From Bacillus sp. Marseille-Q3570 (GTDB taxonomy: Bacteria > Bacillota > Bacilli > Bacillales > Fictibacillaceae), in the NCBI RefSeq assembly GCF_946151055.1, contig NZ_CAMGYZ010000005.1:62001-126000 (forward strand): DNA of 64,000 nucleotides. Reading direction: 5' to 3'. Position 1 is the first letter of the stretch, and every line of letters begins with the position of its first letter. Positions 27,002 through 35,563 of the stretch are shown here, in pieces. The notes under the pieces are model-generated. The model was given only the letters and a program-made list of their open reading frames with translations. It did not search any database and was not told the origin of the DNA. The translations under genes and the position numbers were made by a program.

Positions 27002-27609
27002 TGGAGGATCCCTGCCTTTCCAATCAAGTAAACGACGGTGAAGATGAAAATCCAAACGACATCAACGAAATGCAAATACAGGCTGAATGCTTCCAATTTT
27101 GCCTTCGTATAAGAAGTGATCTTTTCTTTTTTCAGATGAATGAGGAGAAGGATCATCCAGGCGCACCCTGCCAGAACATGAGTGCCATGCGTTCCCACCA
27201 ATATATAGAAGGAAGACATGAACGGACTTGAGGTGAATGTATGTCCTTCTTTCAAATATTTATAAAATTCGTGGGCTTCCAATCCTAAGAATGCCAGACC
27301 GAAAATGAACGTCGTAATCAAGAAGAAGAAGCTTTTTTTATACTGGTTATTTTTTGCTCCTAAAAGCGATTGGGCACAGGTGAAACTACTCGACAGCAGA
27401 AGGAATGTCGCAAGGATCGTTTGCTTCAGCTCGAATAATTCCTCGGGGGATTCACCGGGGATCGTGTGGTGGTTCAGCGTAAGATAGACACCGAACAGGC
27501 AACCGAAAAGAACGATTTCCGCGCCGATGAAGAACCAGAGTCCAAGGACTTTATCCGCAGCCTCTTCCTCACTGAATTCTTTAGAAAAGACGACCTTTTC
27601 CTCAGTCAT
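26998..27609 (-). CDS. ctaE: Cytochrome c oxidase caa3-type subunit III
   Basis: A 203-residue protein with five TM segments, the short form of subunit III used by Bacillus caa3/aa3 oxidases. Family features include 'VLGLWFFIGAEIVLFGCLFGVY' (in outline, residues ~20-42), 'LGLEAHEFYKYLKEG' and 'ILVGTHGTHVLAGC'. It stabilises the catalytic subunit in the membrane. The ATG at 27609 overlaps the end of the subunit I gene by 8 nt and has GAGAGGAAA upstream within that gene. Eight further N-terminal residues are possible in frame but have no ribosome site. Confidence 0.9.
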   Translation of the reverse strand: MTEEKVVFSKEFSEEEAADKVLGLWFFIGAEIVLFGCLFGVYLTLNHHTIPGESPEELFELKQTILATFLLLSSSFTCAQSLLGAKNNQYKKSFFFLITTFIFGLAFLGLEAHEFYKYLKEGHTFTSSPFMSSFYILVGTHGTHVLAGCAWMILLLIHLKKEKITSYTKAKLEAFSLYLHFVDVVWIFIFTVVYLIGKAGILQ

Positions 27610-29560
27610 TTTCCTCTCCCCCAATCTTTTCATCAGGATGTTTATCCGGGGTCACCATTTTCCGTCCCGTATCCTGAAAAGAATGCAGTATCATCAAGCC
27701 GATGGTGCCAAGAAGTCCGATCAACTGGAAATACCACACCTCAACGATGACACCGAATGAACCGATCAACATGAACAGTCCGATCAACATCGGTTTTGCG
27801 CTATCAAGTGGCATCGGGATAGAGGAGAAGTCTTCCGCTGCCTCCAGCCGGCCGCCCATGTATTTTTTCGCCTGCCACCATGCATCACTGCCATGCACTT
27901 TAGGAAGACGAGCGAAATTATACTCAGGTGGCGGGGAAGGGATCGCCCACTCGATCGTCCGTCCATCTTCCCACGGGTCGTTGCCGACTCCTCTGGGGCT
28001 GTGACGATAGCTTTGGTAGATGTTCCATAAAAAGAGCATCATGCTGCCGCCCATCAAGAAGGCACCAGCTGTACTGGTCAGGTTCAAACCTGTCAGCCCA
28101 TCTTCAGGAAGGTAGGTGAACACCCGTCGAGGCATACCTTTCAGCCCCATGATGTGCATCGGGAAAAACGTCAGATGGAATCCGATCAGGAATGTCCAGA
28201 AATGCCATTTTCCAAGCACATCGTTCAGCATGAAGCCGAACAGTTTCGGCCACCAATAGTACACACCGGCAAATATACCAAGCACCGTTCCCCCGACGAT
28301 CACATAATGGAAATGGCCGACCACGAAATAACTGTCATGATACTGGTAATCTGCAGGCACAGTCGCCAGCATGACTCCGGTGATTCCGCCGATGACGAAG
28401 GACGGGATGAAACCGAGTGAGAACAGCATCGGCGTATTGAACGTAAGGACGCCTCCTCTTATCGTGAACAGCCAGTTGAAGATCTTTATCCCAGTCGGTA
28501 CGGCGATTGACATGGTCGAAATCGCAAAAATCGCGTTCGATGTAGGTCCTAGCCCCACCGTAAACATATGGTGGATCCAAACCATGAAGCCGAGAAAACC
28601 GATCAATACCAGTGCAATGACCATCGAGCTGTAACCGAACAATCGTTTTTTCGCGAATGTCGTGATCACATCTGAAAAGATCCCGAATGCCGGAAGGATC
28701 AAAATATACACTTCAGGGTGACCGAAGATCCAGAACAGGTGCTGCCAGATCAATGAGTTCCCTGCATCCGCTGCCAGCAGGCTCGTCCCATATAACCGGT
28801 CGAACATCATCAAGAGCAATGCGACGGTCAACGCTGGAAACGCGAACAGGATGAGGATGGAGGTCACCAGTGTCGCCCAGGTGAACATCGGCATCCGCAT
28901 CAATTTCATGCCTGGTGCCCGTTTGTTGATGATCGTGACGAGAAAATTGATCGCTGTCAAAAGCGTTCCGATTCCAGAGACTTGAAGGCCAAGACTGTAG
29001 TAATCATTGCCGGTCGCTGGTGTGAATTCATCCAACGCTAGAGGGGCATACGACGTCCATCCGGCAGTCGGTGAACCACCGAGTACGAAACTGATATTGA
29101 TCAAAGCCCCGCCAGCCAGGAACAGCCAGAAACTCAATGCATTCAAGAATGGAAATGCAAGATCCCGCGCACCGATCTGGAGAGGGACGGCAACGTTCAT
29201 CAATCCGATCAGAAGCGGCATCGCAACGAAAAAGATCATCGTCGTTCCATGGGTGGTCATCATCTGATTATATTTATCGCCCTGGAAGACCCAGAATTCA
29301 TTTTGAGGGAGGGCCAACTGTGCTCTGATGATCAACGCATCAAGGCCGGCACGTAGAAAAAAGGCGAAGCCCGCTGAAAGATAAAGGATCCCTACCTTGC
29401 TATGGTGGGTCGTTTTCATGTAACTCCACAACATGCCCCATTTTTTGTAATAGGTCAGTAAAACGACCGCTGCGATCCCCATCAGGATGATCGATAGATA
29501 ACCTGCAATGATATCGGACACCAGTCGGATCTTTTCACCGAAGAAGTAAAAGCTCATCAT
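27602..29560 (-). CDS. ctaD: Haem-copper oxidase subunit I (caa3-type)
   Basis: A 652-residue catalytic subunit that reduces O2 and pumps protons. Haem and CuB ligands are recognisable: 'MMTTHGTTMIFF' (haem a His), FGHPEVYILILP (CuB His cross-linked to Tyr), WIHHMFT (two CuB His) and VVGHFHYV (haem a3 and haem a His). The D-channel 'MNVAVPLQIGARDLAFPFLN' is also present (in outline). Compared with standard Bacillus CtaD (~620 residues), it has an extra N-terminal TM segment (residues ~15-35) as in quinol oxidase QoxB, and 'TTHHSKVG' where CtaD usually has TTVDHKKI. It is paired with a cytochrome-c-bearing subunit II, so it is still a cytochrome c oxidase. Confidence 0.93.
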   Translation of the reverse strand: MMSFYFFGEKIRLVSDIIAGYLSIILMGIAAVVLLTYYKKWGMLWSYMKTTHHSKVGILYLSAGFAFFLRAGLDALIIRAQLALPQNEFWVFQGDKYNQMMTTHGTTMIFFVAMPLLIGLMNVAVPLQIGARDLAFPFLNALSFWLFLAGGALINISFVLGGSPTAGWTSYAPLALDEFTPATGNDYYSLGLQVSGIGTLLTAINFLVTIINKRAPGMKLMRMPMFTWATLVTSILILFAFPALTVALLLMMFDRLYGTSLLAADAGNSLIWQHLFWIFGHPEVYILILPAFGIFSDVITTFAKKRLFGYSSMVIALVLIGFLGFMVWIHHMFTVGLGPTSNAIFAISTMSIAVPTGIKIFNWLFTIRGGVLTFNTPMLFSLGFIPSFVIGGITGVMLATVPADYQYHDSYFVVGHFHYVIVGGTVLGIFAGVYYWWPKLFGFMLNDVLGKWHFWTFLIGFHLTFFPMHIMGLKGMPRRVFTYLPEDGLTGLNLTSTAGAFLMGGSMMLFLWNIYQSYRHSPRGVGNDPWEDGRTIEWAIPSPPPEYNFARLPKVHGSDAWWQAKKYMGGRLEAAEDFSSIPMPLDSAKPMLIGLFMLIGSFGVIVEVWYFQLIGLLGTIGLMILHSFQDTGRKMVTPDKHPDEKIGGEEND

Positions 29561-30585
29561 TTTTCACCTTCCTTTACCTTCAAAGACATCAAGTAATTGA
29601 TCAAGTCGTCTTTTTCCTCTTCCGTAAAGTCCTTTTTGAAGGAAGGCATTTTAGCCCCTGGTTTCACCTTTTGTGGATTATTGAGCCATTTTTTCAGATT
29701 TTCCCGGTTGTTCGGCAGCACATTGGCAATCCGGTCTTGTGAGGCGAAGTCACCGAGATGAGGGGCAGGCGATCCGCTGACTTTAGGGTCCAACCCTTGT
29801 GTTCCGTGACAGCTGAGGCATTGACCTTTGAAGATCTCTTGCCCATTTTTCTCTGAATCTGTCAAACCAGCTTGCTTCGGCTGTTTCATCCCTTCGATCC
29901 AGGAGTTGAACTCGGACTCTGTTTCTACTTTTACATGGAACCGCATATACGCATGGCCAGGTCCGCAGAGTTCGGCGCACGAACCTCTATAGAGGCCGGT
30001 TTCATTCGGCACGAAGGAAAGTCTATCTTTCTTTCCTGGATTGGCGTCCTGTTTGCCGCCCAATTGGGGCACCCAGAACGAGTGGATCGTATCCTCCGAA
30101 GTCAACTCGATGATCACTTTTTTATCAACAGGCACATGGAGGGTTTCTGAAGTGGTAACTCCTTCTTCGGGATATTCGAATTCCCACCAGAATTGATGAG
30201 CGGTCACCTTGACGACGAGCGCCCCGTCACTGGCTTTCGATTCCCTATCAAGTTCATATGTATCCAGTACAGTCGGAATCGCTAAAATGGTTAAAATTAA
30301 AATCGGGATGAGAGTCCACGTGATTTCAAGTCTCTTATCCCCTGGTTTCTGGTTTTGTGTTTCCTTCTCCCAGCCAGGTCGTTTCCGGTATTTTACTAGA
30401 AAGACAGTAAATAAGACGGTGACGGTGATCAAGACGATGGACATTAATGCAATACTGAGCTGGATCAGGGAAAGTTGGCTTTCTGCGGTAGAAGATTTAG
30501 GGTTGAGCACATCCCATTTTGCCGGGGAACAACCTGTCAAAAAGAGAAGGAAAAACGTGACGCCGAATTTGCTCATACTTTTCAC
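29557..30585 (-). CDS. ctaC: Cytochrome c oxidase caa3-type subunit II with fused cytochrome c
   Basis: A 342-residue lipoprotein: lipobox LTGC with Cys19, two TM hairpin segments (~42-66 and ~88-110), a cupredoxin domain with the CuA site (HSFWVP, then GSCAELCGPGHAYM), and a C-terminal cytochrome c domain with the haem motif CLSCH and a later Met in 'AKMPSFKKDF'. The fused cytochrome marks the caa3 type. It passes electrons from cytochrome c to subunit I. GTG 30585 has GGGAGG 9 nt upstream. Its stop overlaps the subunit I start (ATGA). No haem A assembly genes (ctaA, ctaB, ctaG) are next to it. Confidence 0.93.
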   Translation of the reverse strand: MKSMSKFGVTFFLLFLTGCSPAKWDVLNPKSSTAESQLSLIQLSIALMSIVLITVTVLFTVFLVKYRKRPGWEKETQNQKPGDKRLEITWTLIPILILTILAIPTVLDTYELDRESKASDGALVVKVTAHQFWWEFEYPEEGVTTSETLHVPVDKKVIIELTSEDTIHSFWVPQLGGKQDANPGKKDRLSFVPNETGLYRGSCAELCGPGHAYMRFHVKVETESEFNSWIEGMKQPKQAGLTDSEKNGQEIFKGQCLSCHGTQGLDPKVSGSPAPHLGDFASQDRIANVLPNNRENLKKWLNNPQKVKPGAKMPSFKKDFTEEEKDDLINYLMSLKVKEGEK

Positions 30586-30679
30586 TGGTCATGGCCTCCC
30601 ATCCAAAAGCACATATATTGACCCACTTCCCAGTAAGCTGCGCTGATAAACGAGAGATTCAGAGATGAGGGATAACTAG

Positions 30680-31417
30680 TTAGATTTTCTCAGGTACCAA
30701 AGGCCACATTAACGCCCGCTGGGATGCAGCATAGTGTGCATACATCGGTGTGTCCAGCTTGAACGGAGGGAACATCATCTTATTGATGCGGGTTTCTGCC
30801 TCAGTAACCATCCATCTTTCATGGTGGATGTCGCCTCTTAATAATTTCTTCCCATTTTCAGTCCATAAAAGATACCGTTCAAGAAACCAATACGTCAAGC
30901 TTCCTCCCTCTGGTGTGAAAGGTTCGGAGATAGGGCGATAGCTGCCTGTAAAAATGCCCGTTGTTTTTCCTTTCCTCGAACTAGAGTAATTAATGACTTC
31001 ATCCTCCATACCCATGGACATCCCGGCTCTGAAGTAAGGTAGAGACAGGATCCTTGTCCCAAAAACGACAGGGAGGTGGTTGGCATCCAGGCTGAAAAAA
31101 TAGACCCCTGGCACTCCCTTATAGGTAACATAAGTCCGAACATTCAACTCCAGATAAGAATGATAGAAGGGGATTTTCGGTAGGCCGCGTATCCTCATAT
31201 CCTTTACAGCAAAAGGAATGATGCCGATCCATGCCTGCCCTTCGAATGTATCCAGCTCTAGGGATGACGGAACATGTACTCTAAGCATTTCCGTTGATAC
31301 AGGGAAATGCATGAACAGCAAATGGTCCCAGCGTTGAGACAATCTCCATTGATGATTGGGGAACGGTGCCGTCCGGTGACTTGTTTTTTCGAGTAGTTCC
31401 TTTGCAAAATCAGCCAT
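30680..31417 (-). CDS. DUF2071 (YqjF-like) family protein
   Basis: A 245-residue soluble protein of the YqjF/DUF2071 family, which has an acetoacetate-decarboxylase-like beta fold; its function is not established. Recognisable segments are 'HLLFMHFPVSTEMLRVHVPS', 'AWIGIIPFAVKDMRIRGLP' and 'GVYFFSLDAN'. Two ATGs lie 6 nt apart; GGCAGG is immediately before the first (31423) and at proper distance from the second (31417), so the second is chosen. It is upstream of ctaC on the same strand with a 94-bp gap, so it may or may not share its promoter. Confidence 0.8.
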   Translation of the reverse strand: MADFAKELLEKTSHRTAPFPNHQWRLSQRWDHLLFMHFPVSTEMLRVHVPSSLELDTFEGQAWIGIIPFAVKDMRIRGLPKIPFYHSYLELNVRTYVTYKGVPGVYFFSLDANHLPVVFGTRILSLPYFRAGMSMGMEDEVINYSSSRKGKTTGIFTGSYRPISEPFTPEGGSLTYWFLERYLLWTENGKKLLRGDIHHERWMVTEAETRINKMMFPPFKLDTPMYAHYAASQRALMWPLVPEKI

Positions 31418-31629
31418 GTCCATCCTGCCTTTTCATTTTTTTACATTTAAATATAAGTGTAACTGTGGCTCAGCCTACACTAAGGCCTGACATTACCAAA
31501 TTTTCTTTATCCACTATTGATTGGTGTAACCATGTGTCAATCATGTTAAACCCCACGGCTATATAAAATGGAAGTTTAACCGGGTCCAAACGTAGGAATT
31601 AGTATGTACATACAGACATGGAAGAGGTG

Positions 31630-31773
31630 ATGAACGTGGTTGATAAAAATAAAGATTCGAAAGAGCAAAAAAAGAAAGAACAAGATCGCGACCGTGATAT
31701 CGAACCTCAACGAGAAGTAGAAGATGATAAGAAAAATAAAGACAGTGAAAAGAACCCGGATGACTTAGAGTAA
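31630..31773 (+). CDS. Small highly charged hypothetical protein
   Basis: A 47-residue reading frame with very high Lys, Glu and Asp content and no hydrophobic segment, beginning MNVVDKNKDSKEQKKKEQ. GAAGAGGTGA lies directly before the ATG, which makes GTG 31636 the better-spaced start; ATG 31618 is a third option. The purine-rich composition is itself an argument for caution, since random frames in A/G-rich DNA look like this. A GTTTAA at 31574 with GGAATT 15 bp downstream weakly resembles a SigB promoter. It stops immediately before the M14-like gene region. No function is proposed. Confidence 0.5.
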   Translation: MNVVDKNKDSKEQKKKEQDRDRDIEPQREVEDDKKNKDSEKNPDDLE

Positions 31774-31809
31774 TTGGATAAACATTTTAATAAGGCAGGA
31801 GCGGAGGAT

Positions 31810-32928
31810 ATGAGAGAAACTGAAATTTATTTTAAAAAAACGTACGAAGAGTCCCGTGAAGTGTTCCGGGGACATCTAGATAAAATCCGGGAGAAGTGGC
31901 CGGAAGCGGAATTATTAACTGAAGCGATAGGAGAAGAAAAAGACAATACAATCGATATGATCCATTCCGACGCGCGGAAATCAAATGACCAGGTCCTCTT
32001 TTTCACGACGGGAGTGCATGGAATCGAAGGATACGCGGGTGCTGGGATGATCCATCTTTTCATTGAGGAGTATCTCGACCGGGTGGACCCTGAGACTACG
32101 GGGATCTGTTTCGTCCACGCCGTGAACCCATGGGGAATGCGGAATTTCCGCCGTGTCACAGAGAATAATGTCGATATGAACCGGAACTGTGTGTACGGGG
32201 ACGTTCCGAAAGATGTGAATGAGAACTACGCAAAAGAAAGTGAGATTTTCCTACCGAATGGAAAGATCACAGATATTGAAAAAGAGAAGCAGGAACTGTA
32301 TGCCCAGTTGAGTGAGGGTACGATGAATGAAGGATACAATGGGATCAAAAGTGCAAAAAGCATGGGGCAGTTCCAGTTCGAAAAGGGCGTCTATTTTGGC
32401 GGTAAATCGGAAGAACCGTCCACGGCTTATTTGAAAAAACTGCAGAAGAAACTTTTATCCGATTATGATCGCGTCATCCACATGGATTGGCACACCGCAC
32501 TTGGTCCGACGAATGAAATCACGATGGTGAATTCAGAAGTTGACTCCCGTAGTGAGGAAGAATTGAAGTCCTTTTACAAGCTGGAAAACATCAAGAAATT
32601 CTCTCCGGAAGACGTAAAAGGCGATACGACGAACCATTTCAACGAACTGAAAAAAGAGGAATTCCCGGACACACATCTCTTCTCGGCGCTTTTCGAATTC
32701 GGGACGTTCGGGGACGATAAAGAAGCGGAACTGCGCGAGTTCACGACGATCATTTTAGAAAATCAGTTGTATTGGAACGGTGCTGAGAAAGAAGAAGACC
32801 GTCAATGGGTTCTAGCTGAAACCCAGAATATGTTCTATCCAAAGGAACAAGAATGGCGTGAATCGGTCATAAAAGAAGGCAGACGAGGAATTGAGAACAT
32901 CCTCGGACAAGAAGGGATTTTAAAATGA
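31810..32928 (+). CDS. DUF2817, M14-family-like zinc carboxypeptidase
   Basis: A 372-residue cytoplasmic protein of the DUF2817 group, which shares the M14 zinc carboxypeptidase/deacylase fold. The zinc motif is TGVHGIEGYAG (His-x-x-Glu), the substrate-binding region is 'ENNVDMNRN', and a third zinc ligand is probably the His of IHMDWHTALGP. The late 'LFEFGTFGD' segment carries a Glu near the position of the catalytic base. It probably hydrolyses an amide or peptide, but the substrate is unknown. ATG 31810 follows AGGAGCGGAGG. It is coupled by ATGA to the FAD-Rieske gene. Confidence 0.78.
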   Translation: MRETEIYFKKTYEESREVFRGHLDKIREKWPEAELLTEAIGEEKDNTIDMIHSDARKSNDQVLFFTTGVHGIEGYAGAGMIHLFIEEYLDRVDPETTGICFVHAVNPWGMRNFRRVTENNVDMNRNCVYGDVPKDVNENYAKESEIFLPNGKITDIEKEKQELYAQLSEGTMNEGYNGIKSAKSMGQFQFEKGVYFGGKSEEPSTAYLKKLQKKLLSDYDRVIHMDWHTALGPTNEITMVNSEVDSRSEEELKSFYKLENIKKFSPEDVKGDTTNHFNELKKEEFPDTHLFSALFEFGTFGDDKEAELREFTTIILENQLYWNGAEKEEDRQWVLAETQNMFYPKEQEWRESVIKEGRRGIENILGQEGILK

Positions 32929-34436
32929 GGTTGCCTGGCGCATCGCAGTCCATGTGGAGGGACTTCCAAATTGAGTCCTTTCCGTCACTTGAGGAAGGTT
33001 TGAAAACGGAAATGACGGTGATCGGCGCTGGCATCACTGGGATTACGACAGCTTATTTACTGGTAAATCAGGGGTACGACGTTGTGTTGTTGGATGCCGG
33101 GCAGATTATTTCAGGTGCAACAGGCTATACGACTGCTAAAATCTCAGCACAGCACGGTCTCGTTTATGACGATCTTATTGAGACGATTGGAGAAGAAAAG
33201 GCAAAGCTCTATTATGAAGCCAATCGAAGTGCGCTGAATATGATTGATGATATTCGAAAAAAGCATGAAATCGATTGTGATTTCAGCTATCAGGACGCGT
33301 TTGTGTACGGGGAGTCCGAGCAATCGAAGAAAAAGATTGAAAAGGAAGCGGAGGCCTACGAAAAACTTGGAATTGATGGAGGATTGTCCGATGACGTCGA
33401 TCTTCCTTTTAAGATCTCTTCAGCTATTAAAATGAAGGATCAAGCGCAGTTCCATCCGGTCAAGTACCTGGCTGCATTAGTAGGGTATTTGAAAGAGAAA
33501 AATGTGAGGATTTACGAAAACACACGAGCTGTTGATATCAAGAAGGGGCAGAAGCCTGAAGTTATTGCAGAAAACGACCACTCGCTCACTTCTGATCATG
33601 TTGTGATCGCTTCGCATTTTCCTTTTAAAGATTTCGAAGGGGTGTATTTCGCCCGGCTTCATGTCGAACGTTCCTATTCACTTGCGGTTAAAACCGATAC
33701 GAAAATTCCAGAGGGGATGTACCTGAATGCGGACCAGCCGAAACGCTCGATTCGAAATGCAGTTGATCCTTCTGGAGAAAAAGTACTTCTCGTCGGTGGT
33801 GAAAGTCATACGAGTGGGCAAATCGAGGATACGTTAGCCTGTTATGAAAACTTACGAGCATTTGCCGATGAACATTTCGGCGTTACTGAAATCCCCCATC
33901 GTTGGTCTGCCCAGGATATGACCACCCTCGATAAGGTCCCTTATATCGGGCCGATTACGGAGAAAAATCCGAACATCCATGTTGCAACTGGTTTTACAAA
34001 ATGGGGCATGACCCTCGGAACGGTTGCTGCCCAGGTGCTCAGTGACTTGATTAGTGAAAAGGAAAATCCATATGCAGAGCTCTTTAAGCCTTCCCGGTTC
34101 AACGCCAAGTCTGATGTGAAAAATTTTACTGTTGAAAATGCTGATGTGGCTAAAGAATTCGTGAAAGGAAAGATTGACCGTAGAACGAAAGAGATTGATG
34201 AACTGGAGCATGATGAAGGTGCTGTCGTCAAAGTGAATGGGAAACGAGCGGGTTGCTTTAAGAATTCGGCAGGTAAAACCACCCTTGTCGACACGACCTG
34301 TACCCATATGGGATGCGAACTGAATTGGAATAACGGTGAGAAGTCGTGGGATTGTCCATGTCATGGTTCGCGGTTCAATACCGACGGCAAAGTAATCGAA
34401 GGTCCCGCTACTAAACCGTTGGAAAAGCTATCCTGA
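32925..34436 (+). CDS. FAD-dependent oxidoreductase with C-terminal Rieske [2Fe-2S] domain
   Basis: A 503-residue two-domain protein. Residues ~25-400 form a DAO-type FAD oxidoreductase with dinucleotide motif VIGAGITGITTAYLL and a second signature 'GATGYTTAKISAQHG'. The last ~100 residues form a Rieske domain with the ligand sets CTHMGC and CPCHGS, which would hold the [2Fe-2S] cluster by Cys/His and Cys/His. This FAD-Rieske fusion is common in Bacillus genomes but its substrate is not established. It starts within the stop of the M14-like gene (ATGA at 32925-32928), so the two proteins are probably made together. Confidence 0.88.
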   Translation: MRLPGASQSMWRDFQIESFPSLEEGLKTEMTVIGAGITGITTAYLLVNQGYDVVLLDAGQIISGATGYTTAKISAQHGLVYDDLIETIGEEKAKLYYEANRSALNMIDDIRKKHEIDCDFSYQDAFVYGESEQSKKKIEKEAEAYEKLGIDGGLSDDVDLPFKISSAIKMKDQAQFHPVKYLAALVGYLKEKNVRIYENTRAVDIKKGQKPEVIAENDHSLTSDHVVIASHFPFKDFEGVYFARLHVERSYSLAVKTDTKIPEGMYLNADQPKRSIRNAVDPSGEKVLLVGGESHTSGQIEDTLACYENLRAFADEHFGVTEIPHRWSAQDMTTLDKVPYIGPITEKNPNIHVATGFTKWGMTLGTVAAQVLSDLISEKENPYAELFKPSRFNAKSDVKNFTVENADVAKEFVKGKIDRRTKEIDELEHDEGAVVKVNGKRAGCFKNSAGKTTLVDTTCTHMGCELNWNNGEKSWDCPCHGSRFNTDGKVIEGPATKPLEKLS

Positions 34437-34442
34437 TAAAAC

Positions 34443-34467
34443 GTTTCAAGTTCTGTCTCCCGGGAAC
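34443..34467 (+). promoter_or_regulatory. Candidate SigB-type promoter
   Basis: GTTTCA (34443-34448), a 13-bp spacer and GGGAAC (34462-34467) fit the general-stress SigB pattern (GTTTAA, 12-14 bp, GGGTAT) with two mismatches. It lies just after the FAD-Rieske stop and ~105 bp upstream of the DUF2512 gene, which has no good SigA promoter. Confidence 0.55.
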
Positions 34468-34572
34468 ATTCACTATAAAGATAGAATAATAAGGAGTGAA
34501 TCTATGGATCGGCGATGAGTGTAAACGAAATGGTCAAGGATGAACAAACCTTTTTATAAGGAGGCTGAAACC

Positions 34573-34956
34573 ATGGACCATGTAAAAGCACTCGCGATCA
34601 AAGCAGGCATGACACTTCCGCTCTTGTATCTGATCCTTGGATTAGGGTTCGGCATCTCCATCATGAACGTGGTGATACTGACTGTCGTTCTTGGAGGCGT
34701 TTCCTATATCCTCGGAGATCTCGTCATCCTGCCGAAATTCACGAACATGAAAGCAACAATGACAGATATAGGACTCACATTCATTGTGATCTGGTTGGTG
34801 GGCATTGTCCTGACAGGATTACAAGCAGGTACGATGGCTGTGGCAGCGGCAATTACCGCATCCGTCATTGCGCTAGGTGAACATTTCTTCCATTTTTATA
34901 TACTGCGAAAAGAATTGGGTGCAACGAAACACTTGAAAGCACAGCACACCCATTAA
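34573..34956 (+). CDS. DUF2512 (YndM-like) small membrane protein
   Basis: A 127-residue protein with four TM segments and a His-rich tail, matching the YndM/DUF2512 family of uncharacterised Bacillus membrane proteins. ATG 34573 is preceded by AGGAGG at 34559-34564; an in-frame ATG at 34540 has no ribosome site. A SigB-like promoter upstream suggests stress induction. The STAS-like gene follows 30 bp downstream and may be co-transcribed. No function can be assigned. Confidence 0.75.
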   Translation: MDHVKALAIKAGMTLPLLYLILGLGFGISIMNVVILTVVLGGVSYILGDLVILPKFTNMKATMTDIGLTFIVIWLVGIVLTGLQAGTMAVAAAITASVIALGEHFFHFYILRKELGATKHLKAQHTH

Positions 34957-34986
34957 GGTTTTGTCTGAAAAAGGAGGTTGTTAAGA

Positions 34987-35343
34987 ATGTTTGAAATCCT
35001 TCCGAGTCAAGATCCGAATACGGTTGCTTTAGAAGTCCACGGGAAAGCCAGGGAAGAGGATGCGAATAAGCTTGAACAGTATGTAGAGGCGAATTTCGGG
35101 AACGATGAAGATTTCAATGTCATGGCAATCTTCGATGAGTTGGATGGTACGACGTTCAAAGGTCTCGTCGAAGGGATGAAGTTTGATACGAAGCGGTGGG
35201 ATCAGTTCAACAAGTTTGCGGTTGTCAGTGAGAAATCTTCCATTGAGAAGTTCACGAAATTAGGTGATCACTTGCCTGGCATCACCTCGAAACACTTTGA
35301 TAAGAATGAAGAGGAAAAAGCGTGGAAGTGGATTAAACACTGA
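34987..35343 (+). CDS. SpoIIAA-like STAS-domain protein
   Basis: A 118-residue single-domain protein of the SpoIIAA-like/DUF3478 group (alpha/beta, STAS-like). Recognisable segments are 'NTVALEVHGKAREEDANKLE', 'VMAIFDELDG' and 'FAVVSEKSSIEKFTKLGD'. Related proteins are thought to bind small hydrophobic ligands or to be stress-related, but the role is not established. ATG 34987 is preceded by AAGGAGG (34971-34977); a TTG at 34978 is too close to that site. It is followed by a near-perfect terminator hairpin. Confidence 0.75.
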   Translation: MFEILPSQDPNTVALEVHGKAREEDANKLEQYVEANFGNDEDFNVMAIFDELDGTTFKGLVEGMKFDTKRWDQFNKFAVVSEKSSIEKFTKLGDHLPGITSKHFDKNEEEKAWKWIKH

Positions 35344-35356
35344 TAAAGACAAATAG

Positions 35357-35384
35357 ACTCCGAGAGGTACCTCTCGGAGTTTTC
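35357..35384 (+). terminator. Rho-independent terminator
   Basis: ACTCCGAGAGGT (35357-35368) is followed directly by its exact reverse complement to 35380, then TTTTCC. The 24-bp perfect palindrome ends the STAS-like gene's transcript. Confidence 0.85.
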
Positions 35385-35416
35385 CTTGTTTGAAAAAGTG
35401 TAAAATGTAACCTTTG

Positions 35417-35563
35417 GCCGGATTCCACTCGAAATCGGCCGGATTACGGTTCAATTCCGCCGGATTATGTCTCGAAGTGGCCGGATTACACCTCAAACCC
35501 GCCGGATTTTGCTTCAAAGTGGCCGGATTACACCCCAGATCCGCCGGATTACTTCAAGTCTTC
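35417..35563. repeat. 21-bp-phased array of octamer GCCGGATT (7 copies)
   Basis: Identical octamers begin at 35417, 35438, 35459, 35480, 35501, 35522 and 35543, with no deviation from 21 bp. A weaker conserved TC(A/G)AA lies ~13 bp into most units, and the preceding bases mostly alternate between GTG and TCC/CCC. The last unit overlaps the stop codon of the RpiR-type gene (35549-35551, minus strand). It fills the gap between two convergent genes. Confidence 0.9.

Noticed and set aside
26732-27023. Second overlapping minus-strand frame at the ctaF locus
   Set aside because: Out of frame with the hydrophobic subunit IV, with no recognisable features; a shadow of ctaF.
31456-31480. Inverted repeat AGTGTA ... 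TACACT upstream of the DUF2071 gene
   Set aside because: Arms are 6 bp with a 5-nt bulge and no T-run; could be an operator but there is too little to support it.
34503-34557. Tiny frames MDRR and MSVNEMVKDEQTFL before the DUF2512 gene, as possible leader peptides
   Set aside because: An AAGGAGTGA site precedes the first, but neither has codon runs or attenuator hairpins that would support a leader function; too short to claim.
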